NCBI GenBank assembly: GCA_018606805.1
Contig: JAGYWI010000001.1
Location: 186,001 to 250,000 of the forward strand
Direction of reading: 5' to 3'
Length of the DNA stretch: 64,000 bases
DNA from: Candidatus Magnetomicrobium cryptolimnococcus
GTDB lineage: Bacteria > Nitrospirota > Thermodesulfovibrionia > Thermodesulfovibrionales > Magnetobacteriaceae
In this document: positions 1 through 9,109 of the stretch, piece after piece
How the letters are laid out: each line of letters starts with the position of its first letter
Numbering within the stretch: position 1 is the stretch's first letter
Program-made: the position numbers and the translations under genes
Notes under the pieces: model-generated
Told to the model about the DNA's origin: nothing
Seen by the model: the letters and a program-made list of their open reading frames with translations, nothing else
Database searches by the model: none

Positions 1-411
1 CTGCTGCACTTCACAACCGTTAGAACCAGTCGGTTTAGTGGTATGCTGTGCTTGTTCATCAGTAGTATCTTTTGCTGGTTTAGGGCTTACACGTTCATCT
101 TCCTGTTTCTTCACCGATACTGTATCAACCCTTTCATCTGATGGTTGACTACTATCAGTGCATTCCTCCGCCTTAGTATCCTCCGTATTACCATCTGTAT
201 CTTGATTTTGTACTTGACTCTTCAACTGTCCTTTGGAATTGTTCATAGAATCATTCAATATACTGTCAAAGTCATCTGGGCGTGAAAAATCAGTTGTCCT
301 ATCCGTGTTTACATCACTTGCTGTTGTAGGTTTTACGGACATTGTCTTAAAAACATTCAATATACTTATGCTCACCATATCATTCATACAATTATAATTA
401 TCAATATTCAT
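1..411 (-). CDS. fliK: FliK-like flagellar hook-length control protein, N-terminal part (runs off the left edge)
   Basis: An open frame on the minus strand begins at ATG 411 (other in-frame ATGs at about 387, 378 and 342) and is still open at base 1. The visible protein is hydrophilic and low-complexity, rich in Ser, Thr, Asp, Gln and Lys, with no globular motif, as expected for the poorly conserved N-terminal half of FliK. The diagnostic C-terminal domain lies outside the window. Position is the main support: it is the last gene of the fliE-F-G-H-I-J-motE series, where fliK usually sits. Inference from position and composition only; another secreted or structural flagellar protein is possible. 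Confidence 0.5.
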   Translation of the reverse strand, partial: MNIDNYNCMNDMVSISILNVFKTMSVKPTTASDVNTDRTTDFSRPDDFDSILNDSMNNSKGQLKSQVQNQDTDGNTEDTKAEECTDSSQPSDERVDTVSVKKQEDERVSPKPAKDTTDEQAQHTTKPTGSNGCEVQQ

Positions 412-572
412 GCCAAATATAAAAAATGTTTTCACTTCAAATTTTGATTTGATTAAACGTAAAGTACCGAAGGTGCATAGGTATACATCCTTAGAAAATG
501 CAACTAATCACTCTATTGACAAACAAACGTCAATAATAGCCAGCGGGACAAAAGTTTTTGAAGGGGGAGTTT

Positions 573-609
573 GAGGGGAAAAACTTTTTGCCTAAAAAGT
601 TTCCCCCTC
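573..609. repeat. Dispersed palindromic element, copy a
   Basis: A stem of the form GAGGGGAAAAAC...TTTT pairs with AAAAAGTTTCCCCCTC around a 4-base loop, just beyond the end of motE. It belongs to the same family as copies near 12347, 16572, 29183, 52054 and 60471. It could also act as a bidirectional terminator. Confidence 0.6.
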
Positions 610-638
610 AAAAGTCCTTTTTAGAGGGAAAAAAAGTT

Positions 639-1118
639 TCAGTTTACGGGAAAATTTTTCGTCATATCAGACATCTTTTCAGTAATAGAAACAGCCTTCT
701 TTGTACCCATACGTGCTAAGGCTTTACCTGCTTTACGTGGATTCATCTTTAAAAGTATATTGGCAGCCAGTTGCTCATCAAGACCTGAAAGTTTTTGAGC
801 GGCATCCTCTGCACCCATAGCCTCGTAATCCTTAACAACGCTCTTCATGCGTACAGCATTCATTTCTTTAAAACCTGAAACAAGACCTTCTATTTGGCTT
901 AGTATGCCTTGATATTTTTCTACTTTCTTATCAATATCAGCTTGCAGCTCCTTTAACCGTTCCTCTTGTGCCTTAAGTTCGTTTTCCTTTTTAATGAGTT
1001 CTTCGCGTTTGATTTTAATTAAAGATGCCGTATCCTCCTCACCATAAGCCTGAGGATAAATTGCAAGCACTAACACAAAAGACAAAAATACTCCTTTAAC
1101 TATTTTATACCTTCTCAT
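639..1118 (-). CDS. motE: MotE-like flagellar chaperone (MgtE-N-type domain)
   Basis: 159 residues with an N-terminal hydrophobic segment or signal peptide (about residues 7-26), a charged coiled coil (about 30-80) and a C-terminal helical MgtE-N/FliG-like repeat (LAANILLKMNPRKAGKALARM). This architecture is that of MotE-like proteins, periplasmic chaperones of the MotC/PomB-type stator region often encoded next to fliJ. It sits 4 bp downstream of fliJ in the same operon. The family is assigned from domain order and context; the exact partner stator protein is not in the window. Confidence 0.75.
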   Translation of the reverse strand: MRRYKIVKGVFLSFVLVLAIYPQAYGEEDTASLIKIKREELIKKENELKAQEERLKELQADIDKKVEKYQGILSQIEGLVSGFKEMNAVRMKSVVKDYEAMGAEDAAQKLSGLDEQLAANILLKMNPRKAGKALARMGTKKAVSITEKMSDMTKNFPVN

Positions 1119-1122
1119 TTAA

Positions 1123-1560
1123 TCACCTACCCATGCGAGACAAAAATAGAAAATCCATTTCCTTTTGCGCCTTAGTAACTTCCTGTCTTTGTTCTTCAGT
1201 AACAATCCTATTCATTAGTTTTTCAACGGTTTTCACTTCCTTATAAGCCTCCGTAAGCTCATACCGCTTTTGGTCTAGAACAAACGTCTTATCTTCCACT
1301 ATTTTATGCTGGCTGTTTATTTTTAAATTAAGATAATTCATATAATCATAAATAAATAAAAGCTCATTGTGATTGCGCATTCTACCAAGCCCAACCTCTC
1401 CAAGCCTGCAAAGACAGCCATCATAGGCTTCATTAAAATTTTTTAATTTTTCCTCTTCAAGCTGCAACTCCTGAAAGGCCTTTTTTACTTCCAGTTCCTT
1501 TTCCTCTTTTTTCCTTTCCCTTAGGGAAATAATCCTTTTTAGTGTCTTAATATTAGCCAT
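1123..1560 (-). CDS. fliJ: Flagellar export chaperone FliJ
   Basis: 145 residues, almost entirely charged coiled coil with many Glu, Lys and Leu, the normal size and make-up of FliJ. FliJ escorts export substrates and contacts the FliI ATPase ring at the cytoplasmic face of the flagellar type III export gate. Its ATG shares one base with the fliI stop (TGATG), so the two are probably translationally coupled. FliJ has little sequence conservation; the call rests on composition, size and its place directly after fliI. Confidence 0.8.
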   Translation of the reverse strand: MANIKTLKRIISLRERKKEEKELEVKKAFQELQLEEEKLKNFNEAYDGCLCRLGEVGLGRMRNHNELLFIYDYMNYLNLKINSQHKIVEDKTFVLDQKRYELTEAYKEVKTVEKLMNRIVTEEQRQEVTKAQKEMDFLFLSRMGR

Positions 1561-2879
1561 CAGCGTTGTTCTCCAAAGAGACTATAAAGCCCCTTTAAAC
1601 TTTCCTCATAATCTCGCTTTTCATTAATTCCTTGCACTAAGTAACGTCTAAAATTTTCTATCATCGAAACAGCATAATCCACCTTATGATTAGCCCCCTC
1701 TTTATAAGCCCCAAGATTTATCATATCTTCAAACCGCTTATAAATAGCCATAGTTTCCATGAATTTAGCTGCACATTTGCGCTGTTTTTCATCAATAATA
1801 TCTGGCATTACCCTGCTTATAGACTGTAAAACGTCAATAGCCGGATAATGGTTTTCCATAGCAAGTGCCCGTGAAAGCACTATATGACCATCTAAAATAG
1901 ACATTGAAGCATCAGCTACTGGATCAAGTAGGTCATCCCCTTCAACAAGTACTGAGTATAAGCCAGTAATACTGCCAAGCCCCTTTTTAGTGCCGGCACG
2001 CTCAAGCAATTTCGGCAACAGTGCAAATACCGAAGGCGTATACCCTTTAGATGCCGGCGGCTCACCAACAGCAAGCCCGATTTCACGTTGCGCCATAGCC
2101 ACCCTTGTCAGTGAATCCATAAACAAAAGAACATCTTTTTCCATATCTCTAAAGTACTCTGCTATTGCAGTAGCCGTAAATGCACACCGGACTTTCGTAA
2201 CAGGCGACTGATCAGACGTGGATACTACAACAACAGAACGCTTTAACCCCTCCTCACCAAGGTCTCTTTCTATAAACTCGCGTACCTCCCTACCCCTTTC
2301 ACCAGCCAGCGCTATAACGCTAACATCTGCACGCGTATAGCGCGCTATCATACCTAAAAGCACACTCTTACCCACACCAGCGCCCGCCATTATACCAATA
2401 CGCTGCCCCTTCCCTATCGTTAAAAGCCCATTAAGAGCCCCTATACCTAAATCTATCGGCTCCCTTATACGCTCTTTATACATAGGATTTGGTGGATTTG
2501 AATATACGGAAATATCCTCACCATGGATAGCTCCCTTACCATCCATCGGCCTACCTGCTGCATCTATAACCCTGCCAATAAGCCCCGGACCTACTTTAAT
2601 AGACACCTTTTTACCGATAGAAAACACCCGACCTCCAGGCCTTATACCTGAAAGCTCACCAGTTGCCATTAAAAGCACCTTCCCATCTTTAAATCCAACG
2701 ACTTCAGCATCCACCACCGGCCCATCTTCCGAATACACCCTGCAAGCCTCACCAATACTAGCCCTCAACCCTGTTGCCTTTATGATAATTCCGGTTATCT
2801 CTACAATCTTACCATAAACCCTCAGCGGCTCACACCGCTGCACCATATCTATATAAGGGGTCAGTTCAAGCGTCCTCAT
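1560..2879 (-). CDS. fliI: Flagellum-specific ATP synthase FliI (export ATPase)
   Basis: 439 residues, full length for FliI. It energises export of rod, hook and filament proteins. An N-terminal beta-barrel domain (about 1-90) is followed by a RecA-like core with Walker A AGAGVGKS near residue 165, a Walker B ending in LLFMDSLTR, and the GEPPASKGYTPSVFALLPKLLERAG stretch shared by FliI/YscN ATPases (quoted here only as a landmark: GEPPASKGYTPS). The C-terminal helical region is intact. It overlaps fliH by 14 bp and fliJ by one base, a tight translational block. Confidence 0.97.
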   Translation of the reverse strand: MRTLELTPYIDMVQRCEPLRVYGKIVEITGIIIKATGLRASIGEACRVYSEDGPVVDAEVVGFKDGKVLLMATGELSGIRPGGRVFSIGKKVSIKVGPGLIGRVIDAAGRPMDGKGAIHGEDISVYSNPPNPMYKERIREPIDLGIGALNGLLTIGKGQRIGIMAGAGVGKSVLLGMIARYTRADVSVIALAGERGREVREFIERDLGEEGLKRSVVVVSTSDQSPVTKVRCAFTATAIAEYFRDMEKDVLLFMDSLTRVAMAQREIGLAVGEPPASKGYTPSVFALLPKLLERAGTKKGLGSITGLYSVLVEGDDLLDPVADASMSILDGHIVLSRALAMENHYPAIDVLQSISRVMPDIIDEKQRKCAAKFMETMAIYKRFEDMINLGAYKEGANHKVDYAVSMIENFRRYLVQGINEKRDYEESLKGLYSLFGEQR

Positions 2880-3591
2880 ACTGTCCTATACCTGTATCTT
2901 CTGATATATTTCTAAGTAGCTCCCTGTAATCTGTTGCTATAATCTCCTCAGCACTTATAACCACAGCGCCCTCCGGTGGTGTTGACGGGTCTATGTCAAA
3001 AATAATATCCGGATAATTCACTAAAAACTCATCCTTCTTTTTATTAAATAGCTCATACAGTAGCGGATTTACCTTTATAGTAATTGGTCCAAGCTTTTCA
3101 ATCCTGCTAATAGCCGCCTTCACGATAGAAACAATCCGCTCTGTATTACTTTCCATATCTTCAACAATAACCTTCTTTGCTATCTCAAAGGCAAGCCTCG
3201 ACAGTTGAGGCTCTACACCAGCAAGCATCGTATGCCGTAGTGCCTTAAGCTCCTCTATTATCTGTGCAAACTCATCAAAAAGAGGTGCTGCCTTTTCCTC
3301 TATCTCAAGCCTTGACCGCTGCGATGCCTCTTCATAGCCTTGAGCAAAGCCTCTATCTTTGGCTTCCTGTTCAATAGTAACAGCGTTAGCCTTTACAGTT
3401 TTTTCTAATTCCTCAAGCTCCAGTTTTCTTATCTTAATAAGTTCTTTTTCGCGCGCTAAAGCAGCACACTCTTCCCGACGCTTAATATCCTCCTCTGACT
3501 CCACCGCCTCCTTAACGCCATCTACCACTTTCACCTTATCAAAGGAAGGCATCCCGTAGGGTACAACAACGCTTTTATTTTTTAATTTCAT
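2866..3591 (-). CDS. fliH: Flagellar assembly protein FliH
   Basis: FliH is the stator-like regulator that holds FliI at the export gate. The protein has a variable N-terminus, a long charged coiled coil (about residues 40-100) and a C-terminal domain with the AFEIAKKVIVEDME pattern of FliH/YscL proteins. I choose ATG 3591 (241 residues) rather than the GTG at 3621, which would overlap fliG by 26 bp; neither has a strong ribosome binding site. It overlaps fliI by 14 bp. Size, order and C-terminal pattern agree with FliH. Confidence 0.88.
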   Translation of the reverse strand: MKLKNKSVVVPYGMPSFDKVKVVDGVKEAVESEEDIKRREECAALAREKELIKIRKLELEELEKTVKANAVTIEQEAKDRGFAQGYEEASQRSRLEIEEKAAPLFDEFAQIIEELKALRHTMLAGVEPQLSRLAFEIAKKVIVEDMESNTERIVSIVKAAISRIEKLGPITIKVNPLLYELFNKKKDEFLVNYPDIIFDIDPSTPPEGAVVISAEEIIATDYRELLRNISEDTGIGQYEDA

Positions 3592-3595
3592 AGGG

Positions 3596-4588
3596 TTAGA
3601 CCAGTTGTTCTTCTTCTGCACTACCCGGCAGCACTATCTTACCTTCTTCACTTAATTTACGGGCAATCTTTATAACATTTTGCTGTGCCTTTTCCACCTC
3701 AGAAACCTTCACCGGACCTCGTACTTCCATATCCTCTTTAAGTATCTCGCTTGCCCTTCTTGACATATTCTTAAATATCTTATCCTTAAGCGCATCCGTA
3801 GCCGTCTTCAAGGCAAGAGACAGCTCCTCCGTCCCTATCTCCTTCAAAACAAGCTGTATGCTTCTATCGTCAAGTTTAACAAGGTCTTCAAAGACAAACA
3901 TATACTGCCTAATGGAATCAGCCAGCTCGTAATCCTGTCCCTCTATGTTTTCAAGGATAAGCTCCTCTGTAGCCTTATCAGTTTGGTTTAGTATCTGAGC
4001 TACCTTTCTAATGCCACCAACCTTTACACCTTCACCACGCTCAAGGTCTAATTCACTTTTTAAAACATCCTCTATTTCCTCTATAGCATCAATGGGAATC
4101 CCCTCTGTGGTAGCCATTCTAATGGCAACATCCACTTTGAGAGACTTTGGCAGTGTTGAAAGCACCGTAGCAGCCTGCGTTGGCTCTAATAAACTTAAGA
4201 TTAACGCTATAGTTTGCGGGTGCTCCGTAATAAGGAAATTAGTTAGCTTCTTAGCATCCACTTTCCTTAGCGATTCAAGCGTGCTTTCTATTGACGCCTT
4301 TTCAAGAATCCTCTTAGCTGTCTGCTCATCAAGCCCCTTTATGAGCATAGTCCGCACATATTCATCCCCGGTAAAAATCATATCCCCGGACGTCATCTTT
4401 TCATTGGCATCTTTAAAGACATACTGCATGTCTTCTTCCCGCACAGATTTCATCCGAGTCATCCGGGCACTTATCTTACCAACTTCTTTTAGGTCTAACT
4501 TCTTAACTATCTCAGCAGCAGCATCTTCCCCAATAGCTCTAAGGAAAATAGCCGCCTTATCATAACCATCTAATTGTGGTTGTGCCAT
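3596..4588 (-). CDS. fliG: Flagellar motor switch protein FliG
   Basis: 330 residues, normal FliG length. FliG forms the upper C-ring and carries the torque helix that meets the stator. Seen are the N-terminal FliF-binding domain starting with YDKAAIFLRAIGEDAAAEIV, the middle domain with the EHPQTIALILS motif that contacts FliM, and the C-terminal domain with the charged torque helix around DDRSIQLVLKEIG and MSRRASEILKEDME. ATG is preceded by a GTGGGGG purine run. It lies downstream of fliF with a 171-bp gap holding a repeat, so a separate promoter there is possible but not evident. Confidence 0.97.
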   Translation of the reverse strand: MAQPQLDGYDKAAIFLRAIGEDAAAEIVKKLDLKEVGKISARMTRMKSVREEDMQYVFKDANEKMTSGDMIFTGDEYVRTMLIKGLDEQTAKRILEKASIESTLESLRKVDAKKLTNFLITEHPQTIALILSLLEPTQAATVLSTLPKSLKVDVAIRMATTEGIPIDAIEEIEDVLKSELDLERGEGVKVGGIRKVAQILNQTDKATEELILENIEGQDYELADSIRQYMFVFEDLVKLDDRSIQLVLKEIGTEELSLALKTATDALKDKIFKNMSRRASEILKEDMEVRGPVKVSEVEKAQQNVIKIARKLSEEGKIVLPGSAEEEQLV

Positions 4589-4619
4589 AATACCCCCACT
4601 TTAAATATATTTTTACCAT

Positions 4620-4710
4620 TTAAAAAAGAAAAAGACGGACGGCGGTAAACCCTTTTAGACAAAAATGGTGCGGAGGCGCACCTCCTAAAACTGTTGGCCT
4701 GCCATCTATC
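4620..4710. repeat. Dispersed palindromic element, copy b, with GGTGCG-GAGG-CGCACC hairpin
   Basis: Between fliF and fliG. It contains a perfect small hairpin GGTGCG-GAGG-CGCACC at 4667-4682 flanked by an A-rich run and a CGGTAAACCCTTTT segment, resembling the composite copy at 60471-60529. It shows no reading frame. Confidence 0.6.
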
Positions 4711-4759
4711 TAGTTATTCCTCACATTTTACCATATTTTGCACATAATAATACCTTATC

Positions 4760-6367
4760 TTAAGCTTCTTGTTCACCTTCAATCTCGACCCATTCTTTTA
4801 TCAAAATAGCCGCTTGACTTGGATTTTCCTTAACCCACAAAGACCACTCCTCTATTTCTCTTTGTAAATTATATTCCTCCTCCGGCGGTATAGGCAATGC
4901 TCGTTCTGCCCCAGGCAGTCCCTCTCTCATCTCACGCTCCAAACTTGCTATATCCGGTATGGGGACATCTCTACCTGCTGGCGGCTGACTCGTCATAGAG
5001 CGCATAACAGGTCGTACTATAAAGAGGAAGAACAACAACGCTAACAGCAATGGTGCTATATATTTTAAAGCCTTAAGCACAGCATCCACATAATTAGTCC
5101 GCATATCCGGAAGCTCTTTTTCCGGCAACGCCTGAAATGGCATATTTACTACCGTGATTTCATCCCCTCTGTCTGTCGTAAAACCAATCGCCTGTTTTAT
5201 CAGCCCTTCATATTTTTTAAGCTCATCATCAGTTCTTGGCACATATACGGCACTAGCATTTGACGATTTACCGTTAGCCTTATCAGGTTGCTTATACGAT
5301 CCATCAACTAATATGGCTGCCGTTAACCGTTTTACCTCACCATACGGGTCTACTATCTTACTTGTAACCTTACTAACTTCAAAATTGGTTGTTTCAGTCG
5401 CCTTCTGAGATTCCGTTGTAGATTGTGTAGATGACTCATTACCTGCCTTTTGAGGCACATTCGACTCAACACCGGGCACACCACCGGGGCGCACCCCTTT
5501 TGACTTTTCCGTCGTGGATTGCTCACTGCGTGCAACTTGACCGTCAGGGTCATACTTTTCCTCTGTCTTTTCAGTACGAGAAAAATCCAATGCCGTTGAC
5601 ACCTGAGCCTTTACCTTACCGCTACCAACAACTGGCTCTAATATTCTAATTATGGTTTCTTCAACCGCCTTTTCATACTTCCGCTTATAGTCAAGCTGAT
5701 TAGTAGTAAGCGCCACAAACTCATCCATCGGACGAGTCAACAAATTGCCATAACTATCTACTATTTTAACACTACCGGGCTCAAGCCCCTCCACAGAGCT
5801 TGACACTAGATTAACTATACCTAATATCTGATGCTCCGTAAGCGTATTACCTTTATATAACTTAACAAGTATTGATGCACTGGGCTTTTCCTGGTCCTTG
5901 ACAAATAAAGAGCGTTCAGGCAAAGCCAAGTGCACACGGCTTGACTGGATTTCCGATAACGTATTAATGGTCCTTGCTAACTCACCTTCCAAGGCACGCT
6001 TATAATTTAGTTTCTGTACAAAGTCCGTTGTCTGAAAATTCATCGTATCAAATATCTCAAAGCCAATAGTACCACCCTTTGGTATACCCTCTGAGGCCAT
6101 CTGCATACGTAAATCATACACCTGCTCTTTTTCCACCATAATACTATTAGAGGTTACTTTGTACAGAACATTCATTGATTTTAATTTTGCGACTATCTCC
6201 CCTGCATCGCTTTCAGACAAATTGGAATAAAGTACTGCATAATCCGTTTGGCTTGACCACGCAAAAACCAACACCATAAAGGCTATAGAAACCATTAATA
6301 CTGTTAATACTATAATCTTTGTCCTCTTGGACCACCCTTTTACATAATCAATAAGATTAGTTTGCAC
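4760..6367 (-). CDS. fliF: Flagellar MS-ring protein FliF
   Basis: 535 residues. FliF builds the membrane-embedded MS ring and is the first structure of flagellar assembly. Two membrane segments flank the periplasmic part: one near residues 17-36 and one near 438-455. The periplasmic YscJ/FliF domain includes the characteristic RALEGELARTI and VHLALPERSLF stretches. The C-terminal cytoplasmic tail ends with the FliG-binding region (residues 510-535). The start is GTG 6367, preceded by GGGAG at good spacing. It follows fliE after an 81-bp gap. Confidence 0.97.
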   Translation of the reverse strand: MQTNLIDYVKGWSKRTKIIVLTVLMVSIAFMVLVFAWSSQTDYAVLYSNLSESDAGEIVAKLKSMNVLYKVTSNSIMVEKEQVYDLRMQMASEGIPKGGTIGFEIFDTMNFQTTDFVQKLNYKRALEGELARTINTLSEIQSSRVHLALPERSLFVKDQEKPSASILVKLYKGNTLTEHQILGIVNLVSSSVEGLEPGSVKIVDSYGNLLTRPMDEFVALTTNQLDYKRKYEKAVEETIIRILEPVVGSGKVKAQVSTALDFSRTEKTEEKYDPDGQVARSEQSTTEKSKGVRPGGVPGVESNVPQKAGNESSTQSTTESQKATETTNFEVSKVTSKIVDPYGEVKRLTAAILVDGSYKQPDKANGKSSNASAVYVPRTDDELKKYEGLIKQAIGFTTDRGDEITVVNMPFQALPEKELPDMRTNYVDAVLKALKYIAPLLLALLFFLFIVRPVMRSMTSQPPAGRDVPIPDIASLEREMREGLPGAERALPIPPEEEYNLQREIEEWSLWVKENPSQAAILIKEWVEIEGEQEA

Positions 6368-6448
6368 GGGAGACTCCCTCTCTTTTACTTAATTTAATAT
6401 AGCTTTGTTAAAATACATAAATAAACATTGCAAAATGTATGATACAAA

Positions 6449-6775
6449 TCATACATTCATCCTCATAACCTCTTCATATGCACTTAAGAGCTTATTTCTA
6501 ACTTCCACCATCAGTTGAAAAGACATGTTAGCCTTTTCCATAGCAAGCATAGCAGTAGTAACATCGCCGCCAGAGGATAAGCTCTGAACAGCCATATCGG
6601 CTTCCTTTTGCATGGAATTTACCTTGTTAATAGCATCTTTAAAAGTCCTGCCAAACTCCCCCTCTTGACCTTTGGGAATCTCTAACTCTTTTACCGTCCT
6701 TTCAAGACCAAAACCACCATCTATACGCTCCACATCTGTCTTTAACAATGAATCTATACCACCTATCTCACGCAT
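6449..6775 (-). CDS. fliE: Flagellar hook-basal body protein FliE
   Basis: 108 residues, the usual FliE size. FliE is the first rod protein exported and joins the MS ring to the rod. The conserved C-terminal half is clear: a MAVQSLSSGGDVTTAMLAMEKA stretch (landmark: GGDVTTAMLAMEKA) followed by FQLMVEVRNKLLSAYEEVMRM. The ATG is preceded by GGGAGGTAGTT, an excellent ribosome binding site. It starts 2 bp after the flgC stop in the flgB-flgC-fliE series. Confidence 0.96.
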   Translation of the reverse strand: MREIGGIDSLLKTDVERIDGGFGLERTVKELEIPKGQEGEFGRTFKDAINKVNSMQKEADMAVQSLSSGGDVTTAMLAMEKANMSFQLMVEVRNKLLSAYEEVMRMNV

Positions 6776-6777
6776 AA

Positions 6778-7185
6778 CTACCTCCCTAATTCCAACGTCT
6801 TTAAAAACATGGCCTTAGAAATATTAAATGCCGACACATTTGCCTCATACACCCGAACCGAACTCATCATATTAACCATCTCCTCCACCGTATTAATGTT
6901 AGGCATCTCAACATACCCTTTATCATTAGCATCAGGGTGTTTTGGGTCATATACAAGCATAGGCGGTCCCGGGTCTTGCACAATTTCAGCCACTTTAACT
7001 CCATCGTACAGACTATTATCCTCAAGGTTTGTTGTCTGAAAAACCACATCCTGACGCTTATACGGCCCACCTTCTTCAGTCTTTGTGGTTTGCTGATTTG
7101 CAAGGTTTGAGGCTATCAGATTCATCCGGTATCTTTGAGCCTCCATTGCTGATGAACTTACGTGAAACACACCAAATACGCTCAT
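6778..7185 (-). CDS. flgC: Flagellar basal-body proximal rod protein FlgC
   Basis: 135 residues. FlgC is one of the proximal rod proteins. The N-terminus has the flagellar rod motif SAMEAQRYRMNLIASNLANQQT, an ANxxT-type signature (landmark ASNLANQQTT), and the C-terminus has the matching MMSSVRVYEANVSAFNISKAM coiled-coil helix. The ATG at 7185 overlaps the end of flgB by 4 bp. Confidence 0.96.
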   Translation of the reverse strand: MSVFGVFHVSSSAMEAQRYRMNLIASNLANQQTTKTEEGGPYKRQDVVFQTTNLEDNSLYDGVKVAEIVQDPGPPMLVYDPKHPDANDKGYVEMPNINTVEEMVNMMSSVRVYEANVSAFNISKAMFLKTLELGR

Positions 7186-7559
7186 GCCTTATTCCCTCTT
7201 ATTGCTGTTTTATACATAAGACTCTTTGTCTGTAAAAGCCTAATAGCCGCCTGCCCCAATAATGCGTTTTCTGTCATCTTAGCCACCTCTACGTCCATAG
7301 ACACATTGTTTTTATCCCCCCAATAATATGTCTGCTCATCATCTAAAAGCGTGTAAGGCTTATCCACAGAGGCAGCCTCTATGTGATTTTTATCTGTCGT
7401 ATCTAACCTAAGTTCCTCATCTGAAAAGGCCTTGCTAAAGCTTAGATCCTTGGCAACATAATGCGGTGTGTCTGCATTTGCTACGTTAGATGCCAAAACC
7501 TTATGTCTTTCGTTTGTATACTGCATCATTGACTTTAATGTTTCAACACCTATATCCAC
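7182..7559 (-). CDS. flgB: Flagellar basal-body rod protein FlgB
   Basis: 125 residues, standard FlgB length. The N-terminal rod signature KVLASNVANADTPHYVAKD is present and the C-terminal helix begins near KMTENALLGQAAIRLLQTK. The start is GTG 7559 with AAGGAGG directly upstream at optimal spacing, so a non-ATG start is well supported here. It is the first structural gene of the flagellar operon. A sigma-54-like promoter lies about 55-70 bp upstream. Confidence 0.95.
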   Translation of the reverse strand: MDIGVETLKSMMQYTNERHKVLASNVANADTPHYVAKDLSFSKAFSDEELRLDTTDKNHIEAASVDKPYTLLDDEQTYYWGDKNNVSMDVEVAKMTENALLGQAAIRLLQTKSLMYKTAIRGNKA

Positions 7560-7611
7560 TCTTACCTCCTTAACCTATACATAATATTATTATAACCTCT
7601 TACCAGTACTA

Positions 7612-7627
7612 AAGCAATAAGCATACC
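7612..7627 (-). promoter_or_regulatory. Sigma-54-like promoter before flgB
   Basis: On the minus strand the sequence reads GGGTAT-GCTTA-TTGC. It has the invariant GG-N10-GC of sigma-54 (-24/-12) promoters and a perfect TTGC, with a poorer -24 element (GGGTAT against TGGCAC). The expected transcription start falls near 7602, leaving a 40-nt leader with the strong flgB ribosome binding site. The NtrC-type regulator encoded just upstream is the natural activator. By-eye match only. Confidence 0.5.
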
Positions 7628-7801
7628 CTTTCGGCATTTTGATACAACACTTTAATAATTTTTCTAAAAAAACGTTTAATACCTTATTATTAATATATTT
7701 AGTCATGCCTATACTCCATACAAAACTCTCCCTACAACCAATAAACATCATATTTCTACCACATCCGTCGTTACCCATATGTAAGTTTTTCCCACACACT
7801 A

Positions 7802-9109
7802 TTATGAATCCGGAAAACTTTTCCCATACTCATTTAGCTTATTTCTAATAGTTCTCACAGTAACCCCAAGGATTTTAGCAGCCTTTGTCTTATTGCCATC
7901 TACCTCTTTTAACGTCTTTAGTATAAGGTCCCGCTCCATTTCCTTTATTCCCTTAGCAGAAGGTGCATCATAGGACTCATTAGTATCACTATCAAGCATA
8001 AAATCATCCGCTCCTATAAGCTCCGCACGACAAAGGAGTACAGCCCTGTGTATAACGTTTTCAAGCTCTCTAATATTACCGCGCCACGTACGCTTTTCAA
8101 GAAACTCTCTAGCACCTGTCGTAAACCCATTTATATTCTTAGCCAATAGCTTAGAATACTTCTTTAAAAAATAATCTGATAGTATTACAATATCCTCATG
8201 CCTTTCACGTAATGGCATAATATGTATGGGAAACACACTTAACCTGTAATATAGGTCCTCGCGGAAGTTACCCGCATGACTTTCTTTATACAGGTCGCGG
8301 TTTGTCGTAGCTATCACACGTGTGTCTATCGGTATAGTCTTTCGACCACCAACCCTATCTATTTCCCTTTCTTGCAAAACGCGTAAAAGTTTAGCCTGAA
8401 GCGGAAGCGACATCTCGCCTATTTCATCAAGTAAAATAGTACCCTCATGGGCAAGTTCAAACTTACCGAGTTTTTTATCTGAAGCCCCCGTAAATGCGCC
8501 CTTTTCATGTCCAAAGAGCTCCGACTCCATTAAGTTATCCGGTATCGCTGCACAGTTAACGGCTACAAATGGCTTATCCTTCCTAGTGCTTTTTTTGTGT
8601 ATATACCGTGCTATCAACTCCTTACCCGTGCCACTTTCCCCGTACACCAAGACAGTCGTATCACTGGTTGCAATATCTCCCGCTATTTGAAGTATACGCT
8701 CCATCTTCGGATTTGCCGTAACTATCTCCTTACCCGTAGTCTCTTGCGTAAACTTCTCCATAATGGCATTAATCTTAGCCCGCAGACTATCAAAGTCAAA
8801 GGGCTTCATTAAGTAATCACACGCCCCCTCCTTCATAGCCTCCACCGCATTTTCCACAGTAGCAAACCCGGAGATACAAAGCACCGGCAGATTACCCACC
8901 CTTTTACGTATTTCCTTTAAAAAAGTAAGCCCATCCATCCGCGGCATCTTCATATCAGTTATCACCATGGCAAACGGGGTACTCGACATCCTGCTAAGCC
9001 CATCCTGACCATTTTCCGCTATCACAGCATCAAAGCCAAGCTTATTTATCGCCTGTTTAAGCGCTGCCCTCATTTGCGGGTCATCATCTACTACCAGTAC
9101 CGGTTTCAT
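7802..9109 (-). CDS. NtrC-family sigma-54 response regulator, FlrC/FlgR-like
   Basis: 435 residues in three domains. The receiver (1-118) has the acidic pocket VVDDD and phosphoacceptor D52 (VITDMKMPRMDG). The AAA+ sigma-54 activation domain (about 138-370) has Walker A GESGTGKE, the sigma-54 contact loop GAFTGA and arginine-finger region LREDLYYRLSVFP. The C-terminal Fis-type helix-turn-helix is NKTKAAKILGVTVRTIRNKL. Its start overlaps the kinase gene by 4 bp, so the two form a two-component pair. Lying immediately before flgB, it probably activates basal-body genes; that target is inferred from position. Confidence 0.93.
   Translation of the reverse strand: MKPVLVVDDDPQMRAALKQAINKLGFDAVIAENGQDGLSRMSSTPFAMVITDMKMPRMDGLTFLKEIRKRVGNLPVLCISGFATVENAVEAMKEGACDYLMKPFDFDSLRAKINAIMEKFTQETTGKEIVTANPKMERILQIAGDIATSDTTVLVYGESGTGKELIARYIHKKSTRKDKPFVAVNCAAIPDNLMESELFGHEKGAFTGASDKKLGKFELAHEGTILLDEIGEMSLPLQAKLLRVLQEREIDRVGGRKTIPIDTRVIATTNRDLYKESHAGNFREDLYYRLSVFPIHIMPLRERHEDIVILSDYFLKKYSKLLAKNINGFTTGAREFLEKRTWRGNIRELENVIHRAVLLCRAELIGADDFMLDSDTNESYDAPSAKGIKEMERDLILKTLKEVDGNKTKAAKILGVTVRTIRNKLNEYGKSFPDS

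Noticed and set aside
4011-4565. 184-codon open frame on the plus strand within fliG
   Set aside because: Shadow of the fliG coding strand; composition is Ser/Leu-rich antisense noise and fliG is unmistakable.
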